Assembly: GCA_035384605.1 (NCBI GenBank)
Contig: DAOOIV010000094.1
Coordinates: 1-21,291 of the forward strand
Length of the DNA: 21,291 nucleotides
Direction of reading: 5' to 3'
DNA from: Phycisphaerae bacterium
GTDB taxonomy: Bacteria > Planctomycetota > Phycisphaerae > UBA1845 > PWPN01
Part shown: piece by piece, positions 14,727-21,291 of the stretch
Position numbering within the stretch: the stretch's first letter is position 1
Layout of the letters: each line of letters opens with the position of its first letter
Notes under the pieces: model-generated
Seen by the model: only the letters and a program-made list of their open reading frames with translations
Told to the model about the DNA's origin: nothing
Database searches by the model: none
Made by a program: the position numbers and the translations under genes

Positions 14727-17422
14727 CACGCTAACCGCTCACCTTTGCGTCGGGAAGGCCGGCACGAGGCCGCGAAGCATCCCCCCACGGCCAGCAGGCC
14801 GAGGCACATGAGAACCAGACCCGCGCGGAGGCTGCCAGGCTCAAAGCGAAACTCGACCCGACATTCGCCGGCCGGCACGTGGACTCCGCGGAAGATCCCG
14901 TTGACCTTCAGTATATCCGCAGATCGGCCATTCACGTAAGCCCGCCAGCCCGGGTACATCATGTCGCACAACACGACCAGACCCGGAACCGAAGTAGAGG
15001 TCGTCATTGTGACCGCCGAATGGCCATACCGAACGATTCTCACGCGGCCGGGCTCGCCCGGCGCAGCCGAGGGCAGACCGATTGCTGAAGCGGCGGCCTC
15101 GACCAAGGCGATTCGAGATGTGTCCACATGCCCCTCGGCCAGGTCTGCAACGGCCTGCTCACATGATGCCGTCTCGCGCACCTCGTAGACCATAAACGCC
15201 CGAGGGCATTCGCGCTTGTTTCGGTAGATGTTCAAGCCCTCGCGAAAGACCAGTTCCCAATCGGGGTGGTCGAGCTCATCGGACGGATCGACAAGCAGAT
15301 AACGGACGTTCAGCAATGACAGCAGAGGCGAATCGAGCGATCCGGGATCCTCGAAACCGATGATCTGGTTGGACCAGAGCGCACGCTGGGGTTCGATCGC
15401 GTTTATGTAATCGGCATAGTCGGCAAGGATGACGGAATCGTAGCCCCCGATATCCTGGAGTCCGTAGAGCATCGGAAGGTTCGGATGCAAGACCATCCGG
15501 GGGCCGAAACGGCCGATGCGAAACGGGCCGGAATCGGAGCGGAGGAATTCAACGGCCGGGGGGACATGATCGAGCCAGGCCGGATCAGCCTGGGTCATGA
15601 AGCCGCCGTTGGCTTGGAAAGGATCAGCGGCCGTCAGTAAGAGACAAAGCATGGCCGCAACCGCTGCACCGCGGGGTTTCCAGACGCGCAAGACAGGAAG
15701 AGCAAGGACGACGGCGGCGGCCAGGGCAAAGATCGTCAGACGCAGGGCATTGGCCCACATGTAGCCGGCGACGTCCCAGGAATCGATAAAGCCGTTGCCT
15801 TGCGAGAGTCGGGGAATCTGGTCGAAGGCCCGTTCCGCCAGGCGATAGGCAAGGGATGGGAAAACGAGCATCAAGAGCAACGCAAGGAGCATGAGCGTCG
15901 GTACGGCGATGATCAGAACGCCTGTTATTCGACGTTGCCCGCTTGCCTGGCTTGCGACCGGTACCGCTGCATCGAGACTCCCATCTCGACACTTTTTGAG
16001 ACTCTCTCTCATTTCGTCGCACCACGAGCCGCTCAGCCTTCCAAACCAGCGCTGTCCTCCCATTGCGGCCAGGCAGCAGATGGCAAAGGTGCCGGCGAAC
16101 ATCCAGCGAAACGGAGTACGCACCTGCTCGAAACCCGGCACGGTGTAGTAGAACACGGCGTAGATCGGTGTGCCGAAGGCCAACAGCAGTGAGAGTGCAA
16201 GAACCAGGATGAAAAACCATCGGTAGCAACCGTGGGCTAACAGGCCGATCAGCATCAGCCCCAGAGGCATCAGCCCCAGGTAAAAGCCGTTCTCGTTGTA
16301 GTTCTTGGTCCCGTAGGCATAGAAATCCGCGCCGCGACGAGCTTCGATCGGCCGCATGCTGCGCGTCCGCAGATCGAAGGCCTTGTGCTTGGCGGGGTTT
16401 CCGAAGATGTCGGGAACAATCATTTCCAGCAGATGCTCGGGGCGCAGGGCGCGGTTCACCATACGCTCATAGCTTGCCTCGGCTGCGCGGGTGGTGAGGT
16501 TCTTGACTTCAAGGAACGGTAGAAGCTGCGGCCCGGCGAGCATCGCGGCCAAGGCTGCTGTCGTGACCGTGGCAGCGCAGAACCCCAGACACCTCTTTGC
16601 GGAACGAGTTTGCCGCCAGAGATGCCAGCAGCAGGCGAGGGTGAATAACGCAGCGGTAAAGCACGCATAGAAGGCGATTTCGAAGAAGCCCGCCAGAATC
16701 GGCATGGCGAAGATCACTCCTCCGAGACCGATGCGCCACCCTGCCGCACGCCGGAAAGGGGATGGCACCATCTTCGCCGAGCTTTGCCGAGTGCCTGAAC
16801 CGGCCATTGACTCAGGGATTCCGTTTGCCCCGGCACGAGGAAGGCTGTCGCCGACCGCACGGAAGCAGTCTCCCAGACGGAGGATCCACAGGAGCATCAG
16901 CGGCAGCCAGATGGCCGAGCCGATAAGCATGGGCCAGATCAACTGCATCGCCAGGAAGCCGCACGTCGCGAAGGCCACGCCGCCGACGGCGCAACCGAAG
17001 GGGCTCACACCGATCCGCCGTAGAAACAGGTACTGAAACATACCGGCCAGCCACAAGTGCAGAACCGTGTAGATAACATAGGCCTGCGGAAGCGGCGCGA
17101 GCACGAAGATGATGTTCAGCGGGTAAAACGTGGAGGCTTGGCCGGTGGCGTAAAGCGGATGGCCGCAGAATGCATAAGGGTTCCACAAAGGCCATTCGCC
17201 GTCGGCGAGGCAGCGGCGCAGGAGGGTCTTCCAGGCGTAGTTCTCGTACAGCATGTCGCCGATGAGCGAGTTGTGAACCCCGGTGACCCCGGCCGGCGGC
17301 GTCTGCGGAGGATACTGCCATGTCAGGTCCGTCGGCAGGAGCACCTTGCCGCCAAAGATCGACGGCCAGAACCAAACCGCCAGCACCATGCCCAGGAAGA
17401 TCGCGAATCGGGGGAAGGTCAT
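14726..17422 (-). CDS. YfhO-family polytopic membrane protein (probable GT-C glycosyltransferase)
   Basis: 898 residues. YfhO proteins are large GT-C-like membrane enzymes that move sugars from lipid carriers onto envelope polymers. The N-terminus (FLGMVLAVWFWPSIFGGKVLLPTDL) leads into the lumenal loop with GEWPLWNPYAFCGHPLYATGQASTFYPLN, a family hallmark. Many hydrophobic helices follow, up to about residue 620. An extracytoplasmic C-terminal domain then has DMMYPGWRAYVNGRSADILKVNGIFRGVHVPAGECRVEFRFEPGS and a final helix, the typical YfhO ending. ATG at 17422 is chosen because the few codons before it run into a simple repeat and lack protein character. A polar stretch at about residues 199-231 looks like extra sequence in a cytoplasmic loop. 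The overlap with the GT2 gene mirrors the CsbB-YfhO partnership of Firmicutes. The target here is unknown. Confidence 0.93.
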   Translation of the reverse strand: MTFPRFAIFLGMVLAVWFWPSIFGGKVLLPTDLTWQYPPQTPPAGVTGVHNSLIGDMLYENYAWKTLLRRCLADGEWPLWNPYAFCGHPLYATGQASTFYPLNIIFVLAPLPQAYVIYTVLHLWLAGMFQYLFLRRIGVSPFGCAVGGVAFATCGFLAMQLIWPMLIGSAIWLPLMLLWILRLGDCFRAVGDSLPRAGANGIPESMAGSGTRQSSAKMVPSPFRRAAGWRIGLGGVIFAMPILAGFFEIAFYACFTAALFTLACCWHLWRQTRSAKRCLGFCAATVTTAALAAMLAGPQLLPFLEVKNLTTRAAEASYERMVNRALRPEHLLEMIVPDIFGNPAKHKAFDLRTRSMRPIEARRGADFYAYGTKNYNENGFYLGLMPLGLMLIGLLAHGCYRWFFILVLALSLLLAFGTPIYAVFYYTVPGFEQVRTPFRWMFAGTFAICCLAAMGGQRWFGRLSGSWCDEMRESLKKCRDGSLDAAVPVASQASGQRRITGVLIIAVPTLMLLALLLMLVFPSLAYRLAERAFDQIPRLSQGNGFIDSWDVAGYMWANALRLTIFALAAAVVLALPVLRVWKPRGAAVAAMLCLLLTAADPFQANGGFMTQADPAWLDHVPPAVEFLRSDSGPFRIGRFGPRMVLHPNLPMLYGLQDIGGYDSVILADYADYINAIEPQRALWSNQIIGFEDPGSLDSPLLSLLNVRYLLVDPSDELDHPDWELVFREGLNIYRNKRECPRAFMVYEVRETASCEQAVADLAEGHVDTSRIALVEAAASAIGLPSAAPGEPGRVRIVRYGHSAVTMTTSTSVPGLVVLCDMMYPGWRAYVNGRSADILKVNGIFRGVHVPAGECRVEFRFEPGSLRAGLVLMCLGLLAVGGCFAASCRPSRRKGERLA

Positions 17423-17446
17423 GTCAGGATCCCCCCCGCAATGGCC

Positions 17447-17540
17447 AAGTCCCAATGACGAAATCCCAATGACCGGTCAATGACGAATGACGAAATCCGA
17501 ATGTCGAAAGAAGCCCGAAGTCCGAAGTCCGAATGACGAG
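17447..17540. repeat. Degenerate tandem repeat (consensus near AARTCCSAATGACG)
   Basis: Several imperfect 14-base units and fragments (AAGTCCCAATGACG, AAATCCCAATGACC, AAATCCGAATGTCG, AAGTCCGAATGACG) fill the spacer between the MetH-activation-like gene and yfhO. Read on the minus strand it gives simple peptide strings such as FDIRISSFVI. From memory, similar strings are common in planctomycete and verrucomicrobial genomes. It is not coding. Confidence 0.85.
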
Positions 17541-17548
17541 CAAGGGCG

Positions 17549-18238
17549 TCAGTGCTGGGCGTAGCGGCGGGCGTAGAGGTCCGGATCGTACTTGGCCCGA
17601 CGGCCGGGGCAGGTCTCGCGCGGACAGAGCTGGCAGTTCTCATAATGCGTCTCCGAAGGGAAAAAGATACCGGAAACGCTCTTGACGGGCACCATCAAGC
17701 AGCTATCGGTCAGCTCCACCCCGATCGCACCGCAGGTGTCGCCCAGCAGGGTGAAGAGTTCGCGCTGCTGTTCCAGCGGCCAATCCTGAAGCGAGCCGGG
17801 GTCCATGGCGGCAACCGGGCCAAAGGCGGCCTTATCGGTGACATGCTTGTGCACGAACCGGGCAGCCGCATGGACGGCCATTTCCATCAATGTCTCAGCC
17901 CAGAACCTTTCGAGCATGTCGGTGATCGGCGCAGCCCAAGCCGCCATCTCGCGCCCGCAGGTCGCCACAAAAGGGAAAACCCGATGCGTCTCCCGAAGAT
18001 TCACCGCCAACACCCGGCTGGTGAAGGTGATGCCCTCAACAGTGACAGTGTCATCCGTACGGCTATCGATGTAGGCGACCCGGTACATGGCTCGCGGCCG
18101 GGCGACAACCTGCGCCTGACCGGCCAAGTCAAGAGCCCGTGAGTGGTAGTCATCGAGGTCCCGCAGGTGCAGACGGTCGAGAACGGCCTCGGGTTCGAGA
18201 TCAAACGCGATGTTGTCGAGGATGACGGGGTCAGACAT
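17549..18238 (-). CDS. Stand-alone MetH-activation-domain-like protein (cobalamin-linked)
   Basis: 229 residues, matching the vitamin B12-dependent methionine synthase activation domain as a separate protein, as in Thermotoga TM0269. In MetH this domain binds S-adenosylmethionine and re-methylates oxidised cobalamin. The central helical region includes FPFVATCGREMAAWA. The signature GVELTDSCLMVPVKSVSGIFFP (about 173-194) parallels the Leu-Thr...Met...Pro...Ser-Val-Ser-Gly motif of MetH. A C-terminal cysteine set, NCQLCPRETCPGRR (Cys202, 205, 210), is absent from MetH itself and could hold a metal or Fe-S cluster. ATG at 18238 is preferred over a GTG 13 codons earlier because the protein-like sequence begins there; both have weak ribosome sites. 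The UroD-type methyltransferase gene lies upstream on the same strand, a plausible partner. Confidence 0.8.
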   Translation of the reverse strand: MSDPVILDNIAFDLEPEAVLDRLHLRDLDDYHSRALDLAGQAQVVARPRAMYRVAYIDSRTDDTVTVEGITFTSRVLAVNLRETHRVFPFVATCGREMAAWAAPITDMLERFWAETLMEMAVHAAARFVHKHVTDKAAFGPVAAMDPGSLQDWPLEQQRELFTLLGDTCGAIGVELTDSCLMVPVKSVSGIFFPSETHYENCQLCPRETCPGRRAKYDPDLYARRYAQH

Positions 18239-18669
18239 TATGTGGTTACTCAATGCGGAGACTGCGTCCGCTGTCACGGCGCACGGTCATGAACGGGCTG
18301 TCAGCAACGACGGGCATCAAGGTCCTTCAGGCAACGATATCGGGCTTCGCGGCGCGGAGACTCTTCTCCACATTGGCCGACAGGTTCGCGGCAACGACGA
18401 AGGCCGTGAGGCGCCTCCCCTATCACGGCACACCAGTCATCTTAGCACATGTTGACAGGGCGGACCAAGCCAAACACAGAAATGAGCCGGATGCATCAAG
18501 GCTTGTTGGCCATTGAGCCACATTCAGTCGCACGGGGCATCAACCCTACGACTCTGCCAGCCATGGTTCTTCACCAAGGAACGCACCGGCCGGCGCCCGC
18601 GCCGGACAAACGTTCGCCGAATCCGGCCTGGTGCCAGACACGTACTGCCAGGATGCCGGTTCCACATAT
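18239..18669. other. Intergenic region between methyltransferase and MetH-activation-like genes
   Basis: 431 bases. On the minus strand a possible extended -10 (TGCTAAGAT near 18432-18440) could start transcription of the downstream gene. I looked for a cobalamin riboswitch and did not see the B12-box or its conserved core. Small open frames have no recognisable family. A GC-rich inverted repeat, CCGGCGC...GCGCCGG, lies near 18590-18605. Confidence 0.45.
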
Positions 18670-19680
18670 TCAATGGTTGGCTCGGGCGTAGTCTCGCATG
18701 GCAAGAACGTTCTCGTTAGGCGTGCCTCGGGGCACTTCGCAGCCGGCTCCGACAATGTAGCGGGCGCCCGCCTGTCGATGACACTCGGCAAGGGCCGCGT
18801 GCACCTGCTCAGGAGTCCCGTTGCGCAGCACGGCAACGGGGTTGATGTTACCCAGCAGGACCTGATCGGGCCCCATGGCGGCGCGAGCCTCATCCAGCGG
18901 GGCCATCGAGTCCAGATCGACGATTTCGCATTTGAGTCGGCCCATGTCCGTCAGCAATGGCCGTGTGTTGCCACAGATGTGCAACCGGACGCGCGTGCCC
19001 ATGGCGTGGAGGCCGTCGACCAGCTTCTTCTCGTACGGCCAGACCAGTTCGTTGTAGAGCTCGGGGCCGACCAGCGAGGCCGCTGCGTCGCCGACGCCGA
19101 TGATATCCACGCCCGCGTCCACCTGGGCCTTGGCGAAACAAAGCTCCATCTCCACCACGAACTCAAACAGGTCCCGCACCCAAGCTGGGTCGTCGATCAG
19201 GTCGAGCATGAGCGCGTTCAGTCCGCGAAGGTCGGCGCCCATGGCGATCGGACCCTCGATCCAGCCTTCGACGATTTTGTCCTTCCCCGCCCTTTCTCTG
19301 AGCAGAGCAACTCCCTTTACCCGATCGGTCATACGCCCGCCCCCGAGGGGATCAGGCATCTTGAGCGATGCCAGGTCGGACTTGTCGGTGAGCCGAGCCT
19401 CGCTCTCGACAATCGCCGGCGGCTGGTCGTCGAAGATTTCAATCGTCCCACCGCAGTCGGCCGTCTCGCGGGCCGGGTCGGAGATCACCGACACATAGTC
19501 AAAGTCATACTGCTCGGCGGTGCGGATCTGCCCTTCAGCCAGCACGCGGTAATCGGTCGCATACTCGCGGTATTTCGCCCCGATCTGATCCGCGGCGAAC
19601 ATCATCGTAATAGGCATCAACGGCAGGCAATCTAACGCCCGCCCCTCGATCATCGACAACACTCGTTCCCGGCTGTTCAT
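18670..19680 (-). CDS. UroD/MtaA-family methyltransferase (corrinoid-dependent type)
   Basis: 336 residues of the uroporphyrinogen decarboxylase superfamily, closest in motif content to the MtaA/MtbA/CmuA methyltransferases, which move methyl groups between a corrinoid protein and a thiol or other acceptor. The zinc-type site is visible: LHICGNT gives His234 and Cys236, and GAGCEVP gives Cys314. These are the His-X-Cys...Cys ligands of MtaA and are not part of true HemE. The barrel start (NSRERVLSMIEGRALDCLPLMP), GDAAASLVGPELYNELVWPYEKKL and LLGNINPVAVLRNGT are family landmarks. ATG at 19680 is chosen: the longer open frame simply reads through repeat copy C, whose end supplies GGAAGA five bases before the ATG. 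No corrinoid protein gene is adjacent. Substrate unknown. Confidence 0.88.
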   Translation of the reverse strand: MNSRERVLSMIEGRALDCLPLMPITMMFAADQIGAKYREYATDYRVLAEGQIRTAEQYDFDYVSVISDPARETADCGGTIEIFDDQPPAIVESEARLTDKSDLASLKMPDPLGGGRMTDRVKGVALLRERAGKDKIVEGWIEGPIAMGADLRGLNALMLDLIDDPAWVRDLFEFVVEMELCFAKAQVDAGVDIIGVGDAAASLVGPELYNELVWPYEKKLVDGLHAMGTRVRLHICGNTRPLLTDMGRLKCEIVDLDSMAPLDEARAAMGPDQVLLGNINPVAVLRNGTPEQVHAALAECHRQAGARYIVGAGCEVPRGTPNENVLAMRDYARANH

Positions 19681-19682
19681 TC

Positions 19683-19774
19683 GTCTCTTCCGTCGTATCA
19701 GGTGCGCATTCCGCGCACGTGTTTCGGGATCACGGTGCGTTTTGGCCGCGGCTCGCAAGAAGGCGGTCCGCCTT
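19683..19774 (+). repeat. Dispersed intergenic repeat, copy C
   Basis: Same length (92) and orientation as copy B, about three quarters identical by hand. The right-end hairpin GCGGCTCGC / GCGGTCCGC closes AAGAAG (19748-19771). The copy ends two bases before the methyltransferase start codon, so its minus strand forms the proximal leader and ribosome-binding region of that gene. Confidence 0.8.
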
Positions 19775-19869
19775 GGGTTCTCCTGTCAAGAAGTCTATCG
19801 GACGTTGGGGCAACGTTGGTATTTGAGGTCAGGCCGAAGGCCAACCTCGCCGAAAACCTACCCGGCGTC

Positions 19870-19899
19870 AGAATACCACACGCCGCCGGATCGCCACAA
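19870..19899 (-). promoter_or_regulatory. Candidate promoter for the methyltransferase gene
   Basis: On the minus strand TTGTGG (19899-19894) and TATTCT (19875-19870) are 18 bases apart, and the -10 has an extended TGG before it. The leader would be about 185 bases and would contain repeat copy C. Confidence 0.4.
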
Positions 19900-19911
19900 G
19901 CGCGATCCGGC
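19885..19911. repeat. 10-bp inverted repeat over the candidate -35
   Basis: GCCGGATCGC (19885-19894) pairs with GCGATCCGGC (19902-19911) around a seven-base spacer. It could be an operator for the methyltransferase gene or a hairpin at the end of the upstream transcript; no T tract is present. Confidence 0.5.
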
Positions 19912-20004
19912 CGCCGGTGCTGCCGGTGTGCTCGACCTTCCCGATCCGCCGCCGTCTCGTCGCGATCTTTGCCCGCTCGTCGCCGGCAGGGCGTCATTGG
20001 ATCG

Positions 20005-21243
20005 CTACTTGTTGCTGCCGCGGATGGCCTTTTCCTTCACAGCGGTCTCCCTGAGCTGCTCGTATATCTTCCTGGCCGCATCGACGCGCTTAAGCAGTTC
20101 ATCGCCTTGAAGCGCCAACTGTTTGAGTTCCTGATCACCCTCTAACGTCACCAAGTCCTTGCTTTTGGCGTCGGCCACCAGTTTCTCGATTTGGCTGAGG
20201 CTGTCGAGTCGCTTGTCAAGCAACTGGTCGACATCCTCGAACTTCCACCATCTCAGGCCCTCACGACGCACGTAGATGGGCGTGGTGTGAGCATGACAGC
20301 CATTCGTGGCCCGGGTCACTGCCGCCAGCCAGCAACCGTGCCCGGCCTCCATGTCGAACTCGAGGACGATCTCGGTGTCGCCTTCCTTGGCAGGTTTGGC
20401 GACCCTGACCTCCTGGCCGAACTTGACGACCTTTACAGACTCCGGCTGCGAGAACTCGGTCTGCCCCATGGCCTTCACACGAACGTGGAGCTTGGCGTTG
20501 TCCTTGACCACGATCTCATCGCCGGGCAAGGCGTCGTTGACCGTGAACTCGATCATCGGGCCATTGGTCACGAACGTGCGACCCCGGCGCACGGCCTCGA
20601 ACCAGGCATCCGGATCGAAAGCCTTTTCCCCAATGCACGCATAGAGCCGCACCTCGCCGATCGTGCCGCCCCACGGAACGTCGGACCCGCATGAGGCGGT
20701 GACCTTGAACCCCAGATCCAGGAACTGGTACCACAGTTCGGTACCCAGATGGCCGAACTGCAGCACCTCTGCGAAATCGCACTTGCCCTTGGGCACGTTG
20801 ACGCTCATATCGCGGTGAACATGGAACATCCCCGAGTTGACATGGGCGTAGCCCCACAAGCCGCCCTGTCCGTGCACCGTGTCCGCGACGTAATCGTAGA
20901 GGTAGTACTTGTTGGTGTCGCGAACCATGCTATTGATATTCATCGAGATGGTGTGCCCGATGAACTGGTGCGTTCGCGGACATTCCTGGCCCGGCGAGAG
21001 AACATAGTCGCTATTGATGACGCGGTAATCCTTACCGAAACCGCGCTGTTCAAAGTAGGTACGGGTAATGTCACCCATCTTGACGATGTTGCCCAGGTGT
21101 ACATCCTCCGCCACCAGCCAGGCCATGAGTCGAGCGGCATCGTCGTCGCTTAGGATCTGTCCATGCACGTGGTCGTCGCCGGAGAACCAGCCGAGCTTGC
21201 GCATGTCGATCCATCGCTTCGGACGATAAGTCTTGTCTGTCAA
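20005..21243 (-). CDS. CehA/McbA-type PHP-fold metallohydrolase, N-terminal part missing
   Basis: 412 residues of a PHP-like metal-dependent hydrolase related to the CehA/McbA group, whose known members cleave carbamate esters; natural substrates in planctomycetes are unknown. The metal-site start is LGWFSGDDHVHGQ (about residues 18-29, with Asp23/24, His25 and His27). Later elements are FIGHTISMN, WGYAHVNSGMFHVH and KVTASCGSDVPWGGTIGEVR. A beta-sandwich region (about 225-330) and a helical C-terminus follow. Relatives normally carry a beta domain before the PHP part, and RPKRWIDMRKLGW looks like an internal sequence. The only near start here is TTG at 21243 with no good ribosome site; an in-frame TGA lies at 21283-21285. 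Either the gene is N-terminally shortened, or it is frameshifted near the window edge. No signal peptide is visible. Confidence 0.8.
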   Translation of the reverse strand: MTDKTYRPKRWIDMRKLGWFSGDDHVHGQILSDDDAARLMAWLVAEDVHLGNIVKMGDITRTYFEQRGFGKDYRVINSDYVLSPGQECPRTHQFIGHTISMNINSMVRDTNKYYLYDYVADTVHGQGGLWGYAHVNSGMFHVHRDMSVNVPKGKCDFAEVLQFGHLGTELWYQFLDLGFKVTASCGSDVPWGGTIGEVRLYACIGEKAFDPDAWFEAVRRGRTFVTNGPMIEFTVNDALPGDEIVVKDNAKLHVRVKAMGQTEFSQPESVKVVKFGQEVRVAKPAKEGDTEIVLEFDMEAGHGCWLAAVTRATNGCHAHTTPIYVRREGLRWWKFEDVDQLLDKRLDSLSQIEKLVADAKSKDLVTLEGDQELKQLALQGDELLKRVDAARKIYEQLRETAVKEKAIRGSNK

Positions 21244-21291
21244 CTTTAGCCGTTTTTCTTTGTGCTCATGACCATGGGTGCTTCACAAAAC

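Larger units (their letters stand above)
19681..20004. other. Leader/intergenic region upstream of the methyltransferase gene
   Basis: 324 bases holding repeat copy C, a candidate promoter (19870-19899), an inverted repeat across its -35 (19885-19911) and two small hairpins (ACGTTG-GGG-CAACGT near 19803-19817; GAGGT..GGCC-GAA-GGCC.ACCTC near 19826-19849). I see no coding sequence. Confidence 0.55.

Noticed and set aside
18253..18516. Small plus-strand gene of 87 codons
   Set aside because: No ribosome site, no recognisable domain, and overlapping open frames in other phases of similar quality.
18239..18669. Cobalamin riboswitch upstream of the MetH-activation-like gene
   Set aside because: I could not find the B12-box or the conserved core bases; the expectation came only from the gene's function.
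18631..19635. A 334-codon plus-strand open frame opposite the methyltransferase
   Set aside because: The minus strand has zinc-ligand and barrel motifs of a known family; the plus frame has none.
19681..19758. Longer N-terminus for the UroD-type methyltransferase
   Set aside because: The extra 26 codons are repeat copy C translated; the family start (NSRERVLSMIEG) begins at 19680.

Overview
The window is GC-rich (roughly 60% or more by eye) and looks like a chromosomal segment of an uncultured Planctomycetota bacterium. Several things point there: a pyruvate phosphate dikinase with a lysine-rich tail, a small glycine-rich RRM protein, sugar-active proteins (GH43/GH32-like, DUF2961/GH172, GH51-like), a sodium:solute symporter, a YfhO protein, a CehA/McbA-type metallohydrolase, and loose gene packing with repeat-bearing spacers. 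The phylum is an inference from gene content; no rRNA or other phylogenetic marker is present. I saw no tRNA, rRNA, CRISPR array, integrase or transposase.

Layout. 3-2432: 3' nine-tenths of ppdK (+), closed by a strong intrinsic terminator. 2778-3101: RRM RNA-binding protein (-). 3836-6019: two-gene operon (+) of a secreted five-bladed propeller glycosidase-like protein and a DUF2961/GH172 protein. 6190-7788: SSS symporter (-), convergent with that operon. 8299-9459: unrecognised three-helix membrane protein with a coiled-coil-like body and basic tail (+). 9542-11632: secreted GH51-like arabinofuranosidase with an embedded carbohydrate-binding domain (-). 11804-12571: DedA membrane protein (-). 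12818-13762: tandem pair of cysteine-cluster proteins (+). 13875-17422: YfhO membrane protein and a GT2 glycosyltransferase, stop/start overlapping (-). 17549-18238: stand-alone MetH-activation-domain protein (-). 18670-19680: UroD/MtaA-type methyltransferase (-). 20005-21243: CehA/McbA-type metallohydrolase, apparently missing its N-terminal part (-).

How the genes fit together. 3836-7788 and 9542-11632 read as a dispersed glycan-use region: extracytoplasmic glycosidases, a cytoplasmic-looking GH172 protein and a sugar-type symporter. The YfhO/GT2 pair resembles lipid-carrier-dependent glycosylation modules. The methyltransferase and MetH-activation-like protein are plausibly partners in corrinoid-dependent methyl transfer, although no corrinoid protein lies in the window.

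The least explained signal is non-coding. A ~92-nt repeat with a conserved GC-rich hairpin occurs in three intergenic regions (3671-3822 rearranged, 13785-13876, 19683-19774), all in the same orientation. Other repeats are an 8-nt tandem repeat running into the glycosyltransferase C-terminus, a degenerate 14-nt tandem repeat before yfhO, and a GGGGGTCAGACCCCC palindrome that supplies the DedA stop codon. I did not find a clear, wholly new multi-gene defence or metabolic system; the repeat family, the B12-linked pair and the cysteine-cluster pair are the best leads.
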